In this document: positions 44,832 to 52,603 of the stretch, piece by piece
Position numbering within the stretch: the stretch's first letter is position 1
Layout of the letters: each line of letters starts with the position of its first letter
DNA from: Acidobacteriaceae bacterium
Lineage (GTDB): Bacteria; Acidobacteriota; Terriglobia; Terriglobales; Acidobacteriaceae
Reading direction: 5' to 3'
Length of the DNA: 64,000 nt
NCBI GenBank assembly: GCA_003168355.1
Contig: PMSQ01000199.1
Span: 32,128-96,127 of the forward strand
The notes under the pieces: generated by a model
Told to the model about the DNA's origin: nothing
Database searches by the model: none
Seen by the model: the letters and a program-made list of their open reading frames with translations, nothing else
Position numbers and translations under genes: made by a program

Positions 44832-45632
44832 TCATGCCACTTTTGGTATGGCTTCGTCAATATGGGACAGGGCCTGTCGGACTTGTCGCTCGTCAATTCG
44901 GTAATCGTCGGCGATATTTTTAATATCTTCGCCTGCCCTTGATCGGCCCCACAAAATGTTTACCGGAATTCGCGTACCAGTCAAAACGAGGCGTCCAGAC
45001 ATAACCTCTGGATTCATTGCCACCGGAGTGCTCACATCATCGTCCGCAGCGTAGCGCCACGGGAACATCTCGTTGCGTGTTTTTGAGATTCGTATTCCCC
45101 ACGTTTTTACGACTTCTGGGATGTAATCAGGGACACTGGAATCGCCAAGGGTAATCGCCCTTCTCGCGCGTTTTCCTCTGCCAGGAATGATTAGCGCAAG
45201 GCGCTGCATCACATCAATTTCATGCGTCAGAAGAGGGTGCTCGCTGCCCGTTTTTTCGCGTGCGTCACTCATTGCCACGCGAAGATATTGCAGCGATTTA
45301 CGATGCTTAAACCGAAGAAGGTGGATTTTGTAAGCTTCTTCTAAATCACGAAATGATAGCAATGTGATATAGGCGTTAACGCTCTCCCGCGCTATTTTTA
45401 GGTAACCCGATGCTCTGAGAATTGGGTGTTCGCTGGCGTACCAGCTATAGAGCGTTCCCGAACTCATTGCCAAGAAGGTCGCGGCCTCTGGAATCGTGTA
45501 CGTGGGTATTTCGGCTTTGGGTTGTTTCGGCTGGCGAATTGGTTTGTTGTAATACATGGATTGTTCGATGTCAGGGCCGAGGAAAATGTTATCGCTACGG
45601 ACAAAATGAGGGTATTGACTTTGGTCATACAT
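44832..45632 (-). CDS. DUF433 protein with N-terminal HTH, putative antitoxin, transposon passenger
   Basis: A 266-residue protein. The C-terminal about 65 residues (GRLVLTGTRIPVNILWGRSRAGEDIKNIADDYRIDERQVRQAL) are a DUF433 domain, the usual antitoxin partner of PIN-like toxins. Residues 45-95 (YTIPEAATFLAMSSGTLYSWY) look like a MerR/excisionase-type helix-turn-helix. ATG 45632 is preferred over TTG 45647 because GGAG lies 9 bases ahead. It precedes the PIN-like gene directly. At 266 residues it is much longer than the typical 75-residue DUF433 antitoxin. Confidence 0.75.
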   Translation of the reverse strand: MYDQSQYPHFVRSDNIFLGPDIEQSMYYNKPIRQPKQPKAEIPTYTIPEAATFLAMSSGTLYSWYASEHPILRASGYLKIARESVNAYITLLSFRDLEEAYKIHLLRFKHRKSLQYLRVAMSDAREKTGSEHPLLTHEIDVMQRLALIIPGRGKRARRAITLGDSSVPDYIPEVVKTWGIRISKTRNEMFPWRYAADDDVSTPVAMNPEVMSGRLVLTGTRIPVNILWGRSRAGEDIKNIADDYRIDERQVRQALSHIDEAIPKVA

Positions 45633-45658
45633 CGGCGCAGACTCCAATCTGAGCCGAT

Positions 45659-45835
45659 ATGCCGAGTCATCCCAAACTTTCCGCCAAGAATGTCACGGGC
45701 GACTTCGACAAATTCACGAATTTTATGCGGCGTCTAGTGTCCGTTCCACATAGTGAGATCAAAGCTAAGCTGGACGCCGAGAAGCGGTCGAAACAGAAGA
45801 AGCGCGCTTCCCACGCTTCCCACGAAAAAGATTAG
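45659..45835 (+). CDS. 58-residue basic protein, transposon passenger
   Basis: ATG 45659 to TAG 45833-45835. The protein has an ordered part (VTGDFDKFTNFMRRLVSVPHSEIKAK without gaps, residues 12-37) and a Lys/Arg-rich tail. The pattern FD-FT----LL-VPH-EIKAKL-AEK is one I recall from small proteins beside transposases in other bacteria, which supports it being real. It runs opposite to both neighbours: 26 bases from the DUF433 start on one side and overlapping the transposase stop (45832-45835) on the other. Function unknown. Confidence 0.6.
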   Translation: MPSHPKLSAKNVTGDFDKFTNFMRRLVSVPHSEIKAKLDAEKRSKQKKRASHASHEKD

Positions 45836-46827
45836 AACGCCTCGCTTTCCCCCACCTTGCCAGTTACCTCTGCGAAGGTTAACCGCTTCCCCGCGATCTG
45901 CGATAAAGCTAAAGTGAATCTTTCCGCGTCGGACAGTCTACGCCCATTTTCATCTTTGCGGTTATTGAATCGGAACATTTGCTCATCAAGGTAGCGATGC
46001 AGATGGAACGGCTCGACTGCGACATACGTTCCATTCAATCCACGCTTGAGCAAAGACCAATAGTTCTCTAATCCGTTCGTGTGAACTTGCCCGTTGACGT
46101 ACTGCTCCATGTGATTCACAAATTCATGAACGTAATCGTTTGGCAGCGAACGATAGACCTTTGCTTCATCGGTGTAGATTTTTGATCCGGGTGCGACTTG
46201 ATCAAGAACCGCAGTCTGCAAAGATGCTCGGTTTACTTTGGGAACCACGGTAGCGCGAACGGTGCGCGATTCGCGATCTAGCACGCCCCATACGGCAGTC
46301 TTATTGACCAGTGCAGCATCTCCCATCGAAGTCTCGCGCGCAATTCTGAATTGTGCGCGGCGTTTCGCGCTCATGTTCTTCGCCTTGCCGCCCACGAAAG
46401 TTTCATCCGACTCAATCTCGCTACCCGGCCCACCCATCTTGACGAAGGTTCCGGTCTGCATTGCGAGTCTAATTCGGTGCATCATGAACCATGCCGACTT
46501 TTGGGTCACACCAATAGCGCGGCCAATCTCATAGGACGAGATTCCGTTGCGGCAGTTCGCCAGCAGCCAAGTTGCGGGTAGCCACTTTTCAAGCGGGACA
46601 GGCGAGTCCTCGTAGACGGTGCCAATCTTGAGCGAGAACTTTTGTTTAGGATGCTTCTCGTAGCAGCGATAGAGCCGCGCTTTCTCAAGGTAAGTGACCT
46701 TCTCGGAATTGCAGTACGGGCAGCGAACCTTGCCATCTGACCAGCGCACGGCAATCATGAACTGGCGGCAGTTTTCGTAGTCTGAGAAGAACTGAATCGC
46801 TTGTTGTAGAGTCTGTGGGCCTTTCAT
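45832..46827 (-). CDS. IS1595-family transposase (ISXO2-like)
   Basis: A 331-residue transposase. The N-terminal zinc-ribbon region has RCPYCNSEK and a later RCYEKHPKQKFS. An HTH region follows (GISSYEIGRAIGVTQKSAWFMMHRIR). The ISXO2-like catalytic domain shows the first acid in ESDETFVGG, the second in YTDEAKVY, and the last site in TNGLENYWSLLKRGLNGTY. ATG 46827 is chosen, matching the family start MKGPQTL; a GTG at 46845 is nearly in the right terminal repeat. The frame is uninterrupted, so the enzyme may be active. Confidence 0.95.
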   Translation of the reverse strand: MKGPQTLQQAIQFFSDYENCRQFMIAVRWSDGKVRCPYCNSEKVTYLEKARLYRCYEKHPKQKFSLKIGTVYEDSPVPLEKWLPATWLLANCRNGISSYEIGRAIGVTQKSAWFMMHRIRLAMQTGTFVKMGGPGSEIESDETFVGGKAKNMSAKRRAQFRIARETSMGDAALVNKTAVWGVLDRESRTVRATVVPKVNRASLQTAVLDQVAPGSKIYTDEAKVYRSLPNDYVHEFVNHMEQYVNGQVHTNGLENYWSLLKRGLNGTYVAVEPFHLHRYLDEQMFRFNNRKDENGRRLSDAERFTLALSQIAGKRLTFAEVTGKVGESEAF

Positions 46828-46846
46828 GTGCTTAAGGTAGCACACT

Positions 46847-46875
46847 GACCGTAGTCAGTCAACTATATTATTACC
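46847..46875. repeat. Right terminal inverted repeat of the transposon
   Basis: 29 bases beginning GACCGTAGTCAGTC, the exact reverse complement of 44067-44095. The adjoining target duplication TCTCTTTT is at 46876-46883. Confidence 0.93.
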
Positions 46876-46965
46876 TCTCTTTTAGGCATCCGCTCACTTG
46901 TTACCTTCCTTTTATCTCGCTATGGCGGTCGGGGCATCGCCAGGTTTGCCGCCGGGACGCCTGCG

Positions 46966-48708
46966 CTACCCGTTTGCTTTGATCATTTGCTCGGCGTGCT
47001 TGCGCGAAGTATCGGTCAATTTGGCGCCGCTGAGCATGCGCGCCACTTCCTCGGTACGCTCCTCGCCGGCAACGGGGCGGATCGAGGTGCGCGTCCGTCC
47101 ATTGCGTTCCTTTTTCTCGATCACGTAGTGATGGTCGGCAAAGGTCGCGATTTGCGGAAGGTGGGTCACGCACAAAACCTGGTTGGCACGCGCCAGTTCC
47201 TTTAATTTCTTTCCCACCGCTTCGGCGGCTCGGCCTCCGATGCCGATGTCGATTTCATCGAACACCATGGTGCGTTGCTTCACAGGGGCTGAAGGCCCGG
47301 ATGAATTTGATCCGCTGACGCGGCCCTGAAGGGCCGCTCTTCCACTTTGCCTGCCCGTCTGCACGCTCACTTTCAGCGCCAGCATCACCCGTGACAATTC
47401 TCCGCCCGAAGCAATATGTTCCAACTGCCGCATAGGCTCGCCGGGATTGGTCGCAATCATGTAAACCACCTGATCGATTCCCGTCGTTGTCCAGCTCCCC
47501 TCTTGTTCCGACATCGCCATCTCGATGCGGAAGGCTGACTTCATGGCGAGGTCGTTGATTTCCGATTCCACCAGCTTTTCCAGTTTCCGCGCCGCATCTT
47601 GCCGCTTTTTCGACAGTGCCAGAGCCGCTCGCAAATATTCCTCACCAGTTTTGGCCAGATCGGCCCGCAGATCGCGCAGGATTTCGTCTTTGTTCTCAAT
47701 CTCCGAAAGCTTATGGGTCACGTCCGCTCCGAACGCAATCACGTCATCGAGCGCCGGACCATACTTACGCTTCAACCGGTCGAGCGCTGCCAGCCGGTCT
47801 TCCACCTCCGCCAGGTGCTCGGGCGAAGCGTGAATTCCGCCCGCGTAATCCCGCACCGTGGCGCCCACATCTTCCACGCTGATCCTCGCTGTCTCCAGCG
47901 CAGCCAGCGCTTCCTGGAATTTCGGCTCGTAGCGGGCCAGCTCTTCGATCTGCTTTTGCGCGGCGCGCATCGATGCGGACGTGGAACCATCCCCCTCATA
48001 CAGCAGATCGAAGGCCTGCATGGCAGCGTTGTAAATCTTCTCGGCATTGGCGAGCACACGCTTTTCTGTTTCGAGTCGCTCGTCTTCGCAGGCTTGCAGC
48101 TTGGCTTCTTCAATCTCCCGTTTCTGAAACATCCACAGATCTACAAGCCGCAACCGGTCCTGCTCACCCTGTTCCAGTTCATCGATGCGGCCGCGAATTG
48201 CCTTCCACGCTTCGTATGCCGCGGCTACCGGCTCGACTTGGCTGCCGGCAAACTGATCGAGCAACTCCAGGCGAGCCGTGGCGTCGAACGACAGAATCGA
48301 TTCGCTTTGCGCATGGATCGTCGCCAGATGCGGCGCAAGCTGCCGCAGCAAGGCGACGGTGGCAGCCTGATTGTTTACGAATGCGCGGCCTTTGCCCCCA
48401 ACCGCAATCTCACGACGCACAATCAGCGAGCCGTCCTCCGATTCATCCAGCCCGTTGTGCTCCAGGATTTTCTCGATCGCCTCCGCAGCGCTGCTTTCGC
48501 ACTCGAAAACCGCCGACACCACCGCCCGCTCGGCGCCTGTGCGGATTACGTCACTCGAGGCTTTATCGCCCAGCAACAGGGCCAGCGCATCGATCAGAAT
48601 GGATTTCCCCGCGCCCGTTTCGCCAGTCAACAGGTTCAAGCCCGAGGCGAATTCCACCGCCGCGTTGTCGATAACCGCGTAGTTCTCCAGCCGCAATTCA
48701 ACCAGCAC
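46966..48708 (-). CDS. recN: DNA repair protein RecN with an in-frame repeat insert
   Basis: A 580-residue SMC-like ATPase for double-strand break repair. Walker A is GETGAGKS (29-36), the coiled-coil middle spans about 160-390, the ABC signature is SGGELSR (434-440) and Walker B is MVFDEID (481-487). Between the signature and Walker B, residues about 451-479 are extra compared with typical RecN. They are encoded by a palindromic GC-rich repeat (47283-47337). The frame is intact, so the protein is probably functional with a longer surface loop. Confidence 0.95.
   Translation of the reverse strand: MLVELRLENYAVIDNAAVEFASGLNLLTGETGAGKSILIDALALLLGDKASSDVIRTGAERAVVSAVFECESSAAEAIEKILEHNGLDESEDGSLIVRREIAVGGKGRAFVNNQAATVALLRQLAPHLATIHAQSESILSFDATARLELLDQFAGSQVEPVAAAYEAWKAIRGRIDELEQGEQDRLRLVDLWMFQKREIEEAKLQACEDERLETEKRVLANAEKIYNAAMQAFDLLYEGDGSTSASMRAAQKQIEELARYEPKFQEALAALETARISVEDVGATVRDYAGGIHASPEHLAEVEDRLAALDRLKRKYGPALDDVIAFGADVTHKLSEIENKDEILRDLRADLAKTGEEYLRAALALSKKRQDAARKLEKLVESEINDLAMKSAFRIEMAMSEQEGSWTTTGIDQVVYMIATNPGEPMRQLEHIASGGELSRVMLALKVSVQTGRQSGRAALQGRVSGSNSSGPSAPVKQRTMVFDEIDIGIGGRAAEAVGKKLKELARANQVLCVTHLPQIATFADHHYVIEKKERNGRTRTSIRPVAGEERTEEVARMLSGAKLTDTSRKHAEQMIKANG
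47283..47337. repeat. Palindromic repeat inside recN
   Basis: Contains GGGGCTGAAGGCCC and a perfect 8-base stem, GCGGCCCT (47320-47327) with AGGGCCGC (47330-47337). Similar in plan to the intergenic repeats at 40101 and 50194. Confidence 0.75.
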
Positions 48709-48764
48709 AAACCCGTCCTAGGAAGATGATGTCGAAGATTTGCGCAGCATAGCATGAAAGGTAT

Positions 48765-48866
48765 TTGCCTGTTGCCCGTTGCCGGTTTGCGGCGGGAAAA
48801 ATCGAACAGGCTGCTCGGGTACAAAACTGGCAACTGACAACTAGCTGCTGGCAACTGTATTCTGTA
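48765..48866. repeat. Two opposed heptamer arrays upstream of recN
   Basis: TTGCCTG-TTGCCCG-TTGCCGG-TTTGCGG at 48765-48792 and AACTGGC-AACTGAC-AACTAGC-TGCTGGC-AACTGTA-TTCTGTA at 48825-48866. Units of one array are roughly complementary to the other, so the region could form a long imperfect hairpin between two divergent genes. Confidence 0.65.
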
Positions 48867-48884
48867 GACACCTAAGGAGGGCGA

Positions 48885-50105
48885 GTGCGCTGCGGACGTT
48901 GCGGCAATGAAAATTCCGAGGCCAACCGCTTTTGCGGGATGTGTGGAGCAGCTCTGGTGGCACAGACTGGGGCACCCGATCCTCGAGTGCGAGCGACTTC
49001 CACGCCTGGGGAAAAGAGGGCAGAGCTGGGACCGAGTGGTTCGTCTGTGGATCCGCGACCGCCGACACGCTCTGCGATAGAGGTAGCGCCGGCTATCTCT
49101 TCCCGGACAGTCCCTGCCCCGATAACCACTCCTCCGAGAAACACTCCCCCGATAATCAGCGGACCGTCTTTTCTGGGACTGGGCACACCTACGGATCGGC
49201 AAAGCGTGGATTCCCCGAGCGGCCACGATCCAATGCGCTCTTCCGGAAATCTGGACTACCTTCTCGAAGATGAAGAAGAGTCGAAATCGGGCTGGGGTAA
49301 GTTTGCGTTGATTGTGATCGCCCTGATCCTGGTGGGTGGTTTCGGATACTTGCGCTGGAAGCAAGGAGGTTTCGACTGGCTGACCAAGGGCGACCGGAAA
49401 CCTGCGGCGGCTACGCAATCGGAGGAATCTCCGCCAAGCGCTACGGATTCTGGGAGCGGGACGAGCGCCGCGCCAACTCCGGTAGGTGCGGCTCCGGCGA
49501 CCACCGCAAGCGGGACCGCGACACCACCAGGCGCAGCCGCACCGCCCCCTGCAGAGGAATCGACGGTTTCACAAACGGCTCCTGCGCAAGCTTCTTTGCC
49601 GCAGAGCAGTTCGCCGCAAACCGCGCTTCCTGAGGCCGGTCCGACACCGACAGCTTCAGCCCAGGACGGTACAACGAATTCGAACCCGCCTGCGGACTCT
49701 GCATCGCAACCTGCGAGTGCTGATTCCGACACGCGGCCGCCTCAGGCGGAAACGGCCCCCGCCGTGAAGCCGCGGGAGCGCAAGCCCACGCCCGCAAAGC
49801 CGGCCGATCCCGTGGCTGAGGCGCAACGCTATATCTATGGAAGCGGGGTGAGCCAGGACTGCGACCGCGGCCTGCGGCTATTGAAGCCGGCCGCCGAGCA
49901 GTCCAATCCGAAGGCAATGATCTCTCTGGGCGCGCTTTATTCCACCGGCACGTGCACGCCGCGCGACTTGCCGACTGCCTACCGTTGGTTTGCACTCGCC
50001 CTGCACAAGCAGCCCGACAATCAGGCACTGCAGGATGACCTGCAGAAACTTTGGAGCCAGATGACGCAACCCGAGCGCCAGCTTGCGATCAAGTTGAGCC
50101 AGTAA
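48885..50105 (+). CDS. Zinc-ribbon membrane protein with C-terminal Sel1-like repeats
   Basis: A 406-residue protein. It opens with a zinc-ribbon (CGRCGNENSEANRFCGMCGA; Cys-x2-Cys ... Cys-x2-Cys). A disordered stretch follows to about residue 140, then a transmembrane helix (KFALIVIALILVGGFGYL, about 144-161), a long Ala/Pro/Thr/Ser-rich linker, and a final domain with Sel1/TPR-like helices (DRGLRLLKPAAEQSNPKAMISLGALYSTG). GTG 48885 follows AAGGAGG by 4 bases. The layout suggests a cytoplasmic metal-binding head and a periplasmic protein-binding tail; the function is unknown. Confidence 0.85.
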   Translation: MRCGRCGNENSEANRFCGMCGAALVAQTGAPDPRVRATSTPGEKRAELGPSGSSVDPRPPTRSAIEVAPAISSRTVPAPITTPPRNTPPIISGPSFLGLGTPTDRQSVDSPSGHDPMRSSGNLDYLLEDEEESKSGWGKFALIVIALILVGGFGYLRWKQGGFDWLTKGDRKPAAATQSEESPPSATDSGSGTSAAPTPVGAAPATTASGTATPPGAAAPPPAEESTVSQTAPAQASLPQSSSPQTALPEAGPTPTASAQDGTTNSNPPADSASQPASADSDTRPPQAETAPAVKPRERKPTPAKPADPVAEAQRYIYGSGVSQDCDRGLRLLKPAAEQSNPKAMISLGALYSTGTCTPRDLPTAYRWFALALHKQPDNQALQDDLQKLWSQMTQPERQLAIKLSQ

Positions 50106-50193
50106 GCGAAGGCTGATGCGGTTCCTTCCCGTACTTGCCCGGAACGCTGTCTGGCTGCTATGTTTTCGCCACAGCTTTCGGCGGGTTTGTCTT

Positions 50194-50258
50194 CAGGGAC
50201 TGAAGCCCGCTTCGTTATTTGCGATAGCGGCACGGCTGAAAGCCGTGCCCTTCCCGGG
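50194..50258. repeat. Dispersed palindromic repeat (AAAGCCC ... AGCCGTGCC class)
   Basis: Contains GGGACTGAAGCCC, then a perfect 9-base stem GGCACGGCT (50229-50237) with AGCCGTGCC (50241-50249), followed by CTTCCC. Same element type as 40101-40170. Confidence 0.7.
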
Positions 50259-50328
50259 TCGGGTTGCGCATAAGAGCAATCCGGCAAGGCTGGATTTTAC
50301 GTATATCTACTAAGGAAGAGACTAGCGT

Positions 50329-50877
50329 TTGTCGAGTCCGCAACGACAAGGAATTTCGGCGGATCTAGCCGTCGTCACCGGCCTGAAAGCCGGTGATCAG
50401 GGGGCGATGGCGGAGCTCTATGACCGCTACTCTTCGATAGTGTATGCGGTAGCCTTACGAGTGCTCGGAGACACGGGAGCGGCGGAAGACGTGCTTCAGG
50501 AAGTGTTCTTACAGTTGTGGCGCAATCCCAGCGCCTTCGACGCGGCACGCGGTAGTTTAGGAGGCTGGCTGGCCGTCATCACGCGCAACCGAGCCATTGA
50601 CTCCCTCAGAAAGCGTCGCCCCGAGACAGATATAGAGGATGTAGTGTTGTCGGTGTCGCCTGACTTGGCCGGAGAAGCAGAACGGGCGCGGGCTTCCGAG
50701 AAAGTGCGTGGAGTGATGGGGACCATGGCGTCGGCTCAGCGCAGCGCATTGGAAATGGCTTATTGGGAAGGCATGAGCCATTCTGAGATTGCGGATAAGA
50801 CGGGGGAACCGCTGGGCACGATTAAGACGCGGATTCGCGCGGGATTGATTGCGCTGCGGAAAGCGTTTCAGACATGA
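50329..50877 (+). CDS. ECF-type RNA polymerase sigma factor, SigK-like
   Basis: A 182-residue sigma factor. Region 2 shows AMAELYDRYSSIVYAVALRVLGD and AEDVLQEVFLQLWRNP (about residues 24-70), and region 4 shows LEMAYWEGMSHSEIADKTGEPLGTIKTRIRAGL (about 141-173). It starts with TTG 50329 after AAGGAAGAG. The gene 88 bases downstream encodes an RskA-type anti-sigma factor, so it belongs to the SigK/RskA regulatory type. Target genes are unknown. Confidence 0.94.
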   Translation: MSSPQRQGISADLAVVTGLKAGDQGAMAELYDRYSSIVYAVALRVLGDTGAAEDVLQEVFLQLWRNPSAFDAARGSLGGWLAVITRNRAIDSLRKRRPETDIEDVVLSVSPDLAGEAERARASEKVRGVMGTMASAQRSALEMAYWEGMSHSEIADKTGEPLGTIKTRIRAGLIALRKAFQT

Positions 50878-50882
50878 AGGAG

Positions 50883-50931
50883 TAGCGGAGCTGTGCTCCG
50901 CGGACGGCCGAGGGAGGCTGTCCCCACATAG
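50883..50931. repeat. Short GC-rich palindromes between sigma and anti-sigma genes
   Basis: CGGAGCTGTGCTCCG forms a small hairpin, followed by GCTGTCCCCACA. A similar GACAGC-CGAGACC-GCTGTC hairpin occurs at about 51851-51870. Confidence 0.45.
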
Positions 50932-50965
50932 AAGCTTGAGTGAGTTGAGCAACGTGGATTAAGAG

Positions 50966-51739
50966 ATGAGTGCGCACGAACAATACGCCGAGGATCTTGC
51001 CCTATATGCGCTCGATGCGCTGAAGGGAGAAGACCGCACAAAACTCGAGCTGCATTTGGCAGGCTGCGCGTCGTGCCGGCTGGAGTTGGAGCAACTTCGC
51101 GGCGACACGGCGCTGCTGGCGATGTCCGCGACTGGTCCGAGGCCTCCGCAGCGGGCGCGTCAGCGGCTTTTGGACGCTGTGGCACGGGAGCCACGGCTGC
51201 CGGTTGCGGCGCACGCTATACCACGCCGCGGGTGGTGGGGATGGCTAGGATGGGCGGCTACGGCGGCGGTTGTGATATTCGCATGGTCGCTGTGGCGGGA
51301 CAATTCCGCGCTGCAGCAGAGTTTGGCTTCGGCCAGTTCCCAGGCGCAGGAGAGCACGCGCGAGTTGGGGGAGCTGCGGAAGATTGCGGCGCCGATCATT
51401 CAGCCGGAGGCGCAGCGGATAACGCTGGTAGCTGTGAAAGCTCCGCCGCAGCCGCAAGGTAAAGCATTTTACCTGCGCAACCGCGGGAGTCTGGTTTTCC
51501 TGGCAAACAATATGCCGCCACTGCCACCGCAAAAAACTTATGAACTGTGGCTAATTCCTACCAGCGGGGCTCCGATTCCGGCGGGAGTGTTCAAGCCCGA
51601 TGCTCAGGGGAATGCGAGCGTGGTGAATCCTCCGCTCCCGGCGGGAACCGAGGCCAAGGCATTTGCGATTACAGTGGAGAACGAAGCGGGTGCGGCCACG
51701 CCTACGATGCCGATTGTGATGGTGGGCGCGGGCGAGTAG
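50966..51739 (+). CDS. RskA-like anti-sigma factor
   Basis: A 257-residue partner of the preceding sigma factor. The cytoplasmic N-terminus (EQYAEDLALYALDALKGED, LELHLAGCASCRLELEQL) carries an H-x3-Cys-x2-Cys zinc-type anti-sigma domain. One transmembrane helix is at about residues 96-112 (LGWAATAAVVIFAWSLW). The outer domain (KTYELWLIPTSGAPIPAGVF to the end) matches the C-terminal RskA fold. Family members release their sigma factor after regulated proteolysis. Confidence 0.92.
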   Translation: MSAHEQYAEDLALYALDALKGEDRTKLELHLAGCASCRLELEQLRGDTALLAMSATGPRPPQRARQRLLDAVAREPRLPVAAHAIPRRGWWGWLGWAATAAVVIFAWSLWRDNSALQQSLASASSQAQESTRELGELRKIAAPIIQPEAQRITLVAVKAPPQPQGKAFYLRNRGSLVFLANNMPPLPPQKTYELWLIPTSGAPIPAGVFKPDAQGNASVVNPPLPAGTEAKAFAITVENEAGAATPTMPIVMVGAGE

Positions 51740-51845
51740 CGGGTAGTTACTGGTGGTTTAACGCCGCGCTCTCGTCCGCAAGGCTGAAAGAGTTTTGCTT
51801 ACCAAGATCGAAGGGATGTGCCCGGAGCGCCTCGTTCCGCTTGGC

Positions 51846-51880
51846 GGGACAGCCGAGACCGCTGTCCCTACGCGGGTATC
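51846..51880. repeat. Hairpin repeat downstream of anti-sigma gene
   Basis: GGGACAGC-CGAGACC-GCTGTCCC forms an 8-base stem with a 7-base loop. It lies between the anti-sigma gene and a convergent small gene; no T-run follows, so a terminator role is doubtful. Confidence 0.5.
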
Positions 51881-51917
51881 TGAAGGTTCTTTTCCGCTGG
51901 CTACCAAATCTACGAAA

Positions 51918-52235
51918 TCACTTTTCCAGGGCTTTAACGGCTTTCGCCTTGGCGGCGTGTTCTTTTCTGTAGGCGCGGGCGATGTCGCCGAGAGGGGTTT
52001 CATACATAGGAGACGAACCGAATTCCGATAGCGGCTGCTCGCCTTGGGCATACGTGTAAGGATTTGAGCCAAGCAGGCTGGATTCCTGCGCCATGGCATG
52101 CTCGGAAGCATGCTGCGCATGTTCGAACATCTGAACCGGCTGGGCGGTGTTACTCAGGATGGGCGCACTCTGCCCGAAGGCAGTGGTGGCACAGAGCAGG
52201 CAAAGAAAACAGAGAGCGAAGATTGACGTCTTCAT
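51918..52235 (-). CDS. Small secreted protein of unknown function
   Basis: A 105-residue protein with a signal peptide (FALCFLCLLCATTAFGQSA). The mature part of about 84 residues is polar, with a His-rich patch (FEHAQHASEHAMAQE) and a lysine/alanine-rich C-terminus (AYRKEHAAKAKAVKALEK). Histidines could bind metal, but no family is known. It converges on the anti-sigma gene and stands alone. Confidence 0.68.
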   Translation of the reverse strand: MKTSIFALCFLCLLCATTAFGQSAPILSNTAQPVQMFEHAQHASEHAMAQESSLLGSNPYTYAQGEQPLSEFGSSPMYETPLGDIARAYRKEHAAKAKAVKALEK

Positions 52236-52603
52236 AAGATTGATCCTAGTCCGGGGGAAACTGCATATTGATGTGAAAAACCTGACGGAATGCCCGATTA
52301 GCGCGGCTTCCGCGGTGGTAAGGGCAATCCGTATACCAAAGCGGAGCGGGTGGGATTCGAGTTAGCGGACGCGGATGGACGCGAGAAGCAAGGATTTGCA
52401 CATATGTGGAAGATCGGGGTTTGAAGGCCGGTAAAGGGGGATTTAGAGGCGAGAGATATAAGAATAAGGTGGTGTGGTGGTAAAAATACCTTGCCGGCTA
52501 GAAGTAACCGCCAGCGGGTAAGGGGTCCTTTGGCTGCGGTTGTGCTTCGCGTTCGCGAAGCACAAACCTTCGCTCGGGATGACAACCTTAAGGGAGCGAC
52601 TGC
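52236..52603. other. Intergenic region with repeat end
   Basis: About 368 bases between divergent genes. Near 52545-52583 a copy of the repeat class (CGCGTTCGCGAAGC ... CGCTCGGGATGACAACC) is present. AAGGGAG at about 52589-52595 is the ribosome site of the next gene. The remaining bases show no reliable gene. Confidence 0.5.

Larger units (their letters stand above)
44067..46875. mobile_element. IS1595-family transposon with passenger genes
   Basis: A 2809-base element bounded by perfect 29-base terminal inverted repeats at 44067-44095 and 46847-46875, and flanked by 8-base direct duplications (TCTCTTTT). Inside are an IS1595-type transposase (45832-46827), a DUF433/PIN-like pair (44832-45632 and 44384-44821), a small membrane protein whose stop codon starts inside the left repeat (44095-44352), and a 58-residue basic protein on the opposite strand (45659-45835). 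Perfect ends and an intact transposase frame suggest recent insertion. AT-rich terminal sequence contrasts with the GC-rich host DNA. Confidence 0.93.

Noticed and set aside
44822-44896. Upstream ATG start for the PIN-like gene
   Set aside because: It would overlap the DUF433 gene by 65 bases and add residues outside the nuclease-like fold; GTG 44821 fits better, though this is not certain.
47275-47350. Frameshift or pseudogene in recN
   Set aside because: The frame stays open through the insert, and Walker A, signature and Walker B are all intact.
52298-52585. Minus-strand open frame of 95 codons
   Set aside because: Includes a dispersed repeat; low-complexity Ser/Arg/Pro composition and no ribosome site.
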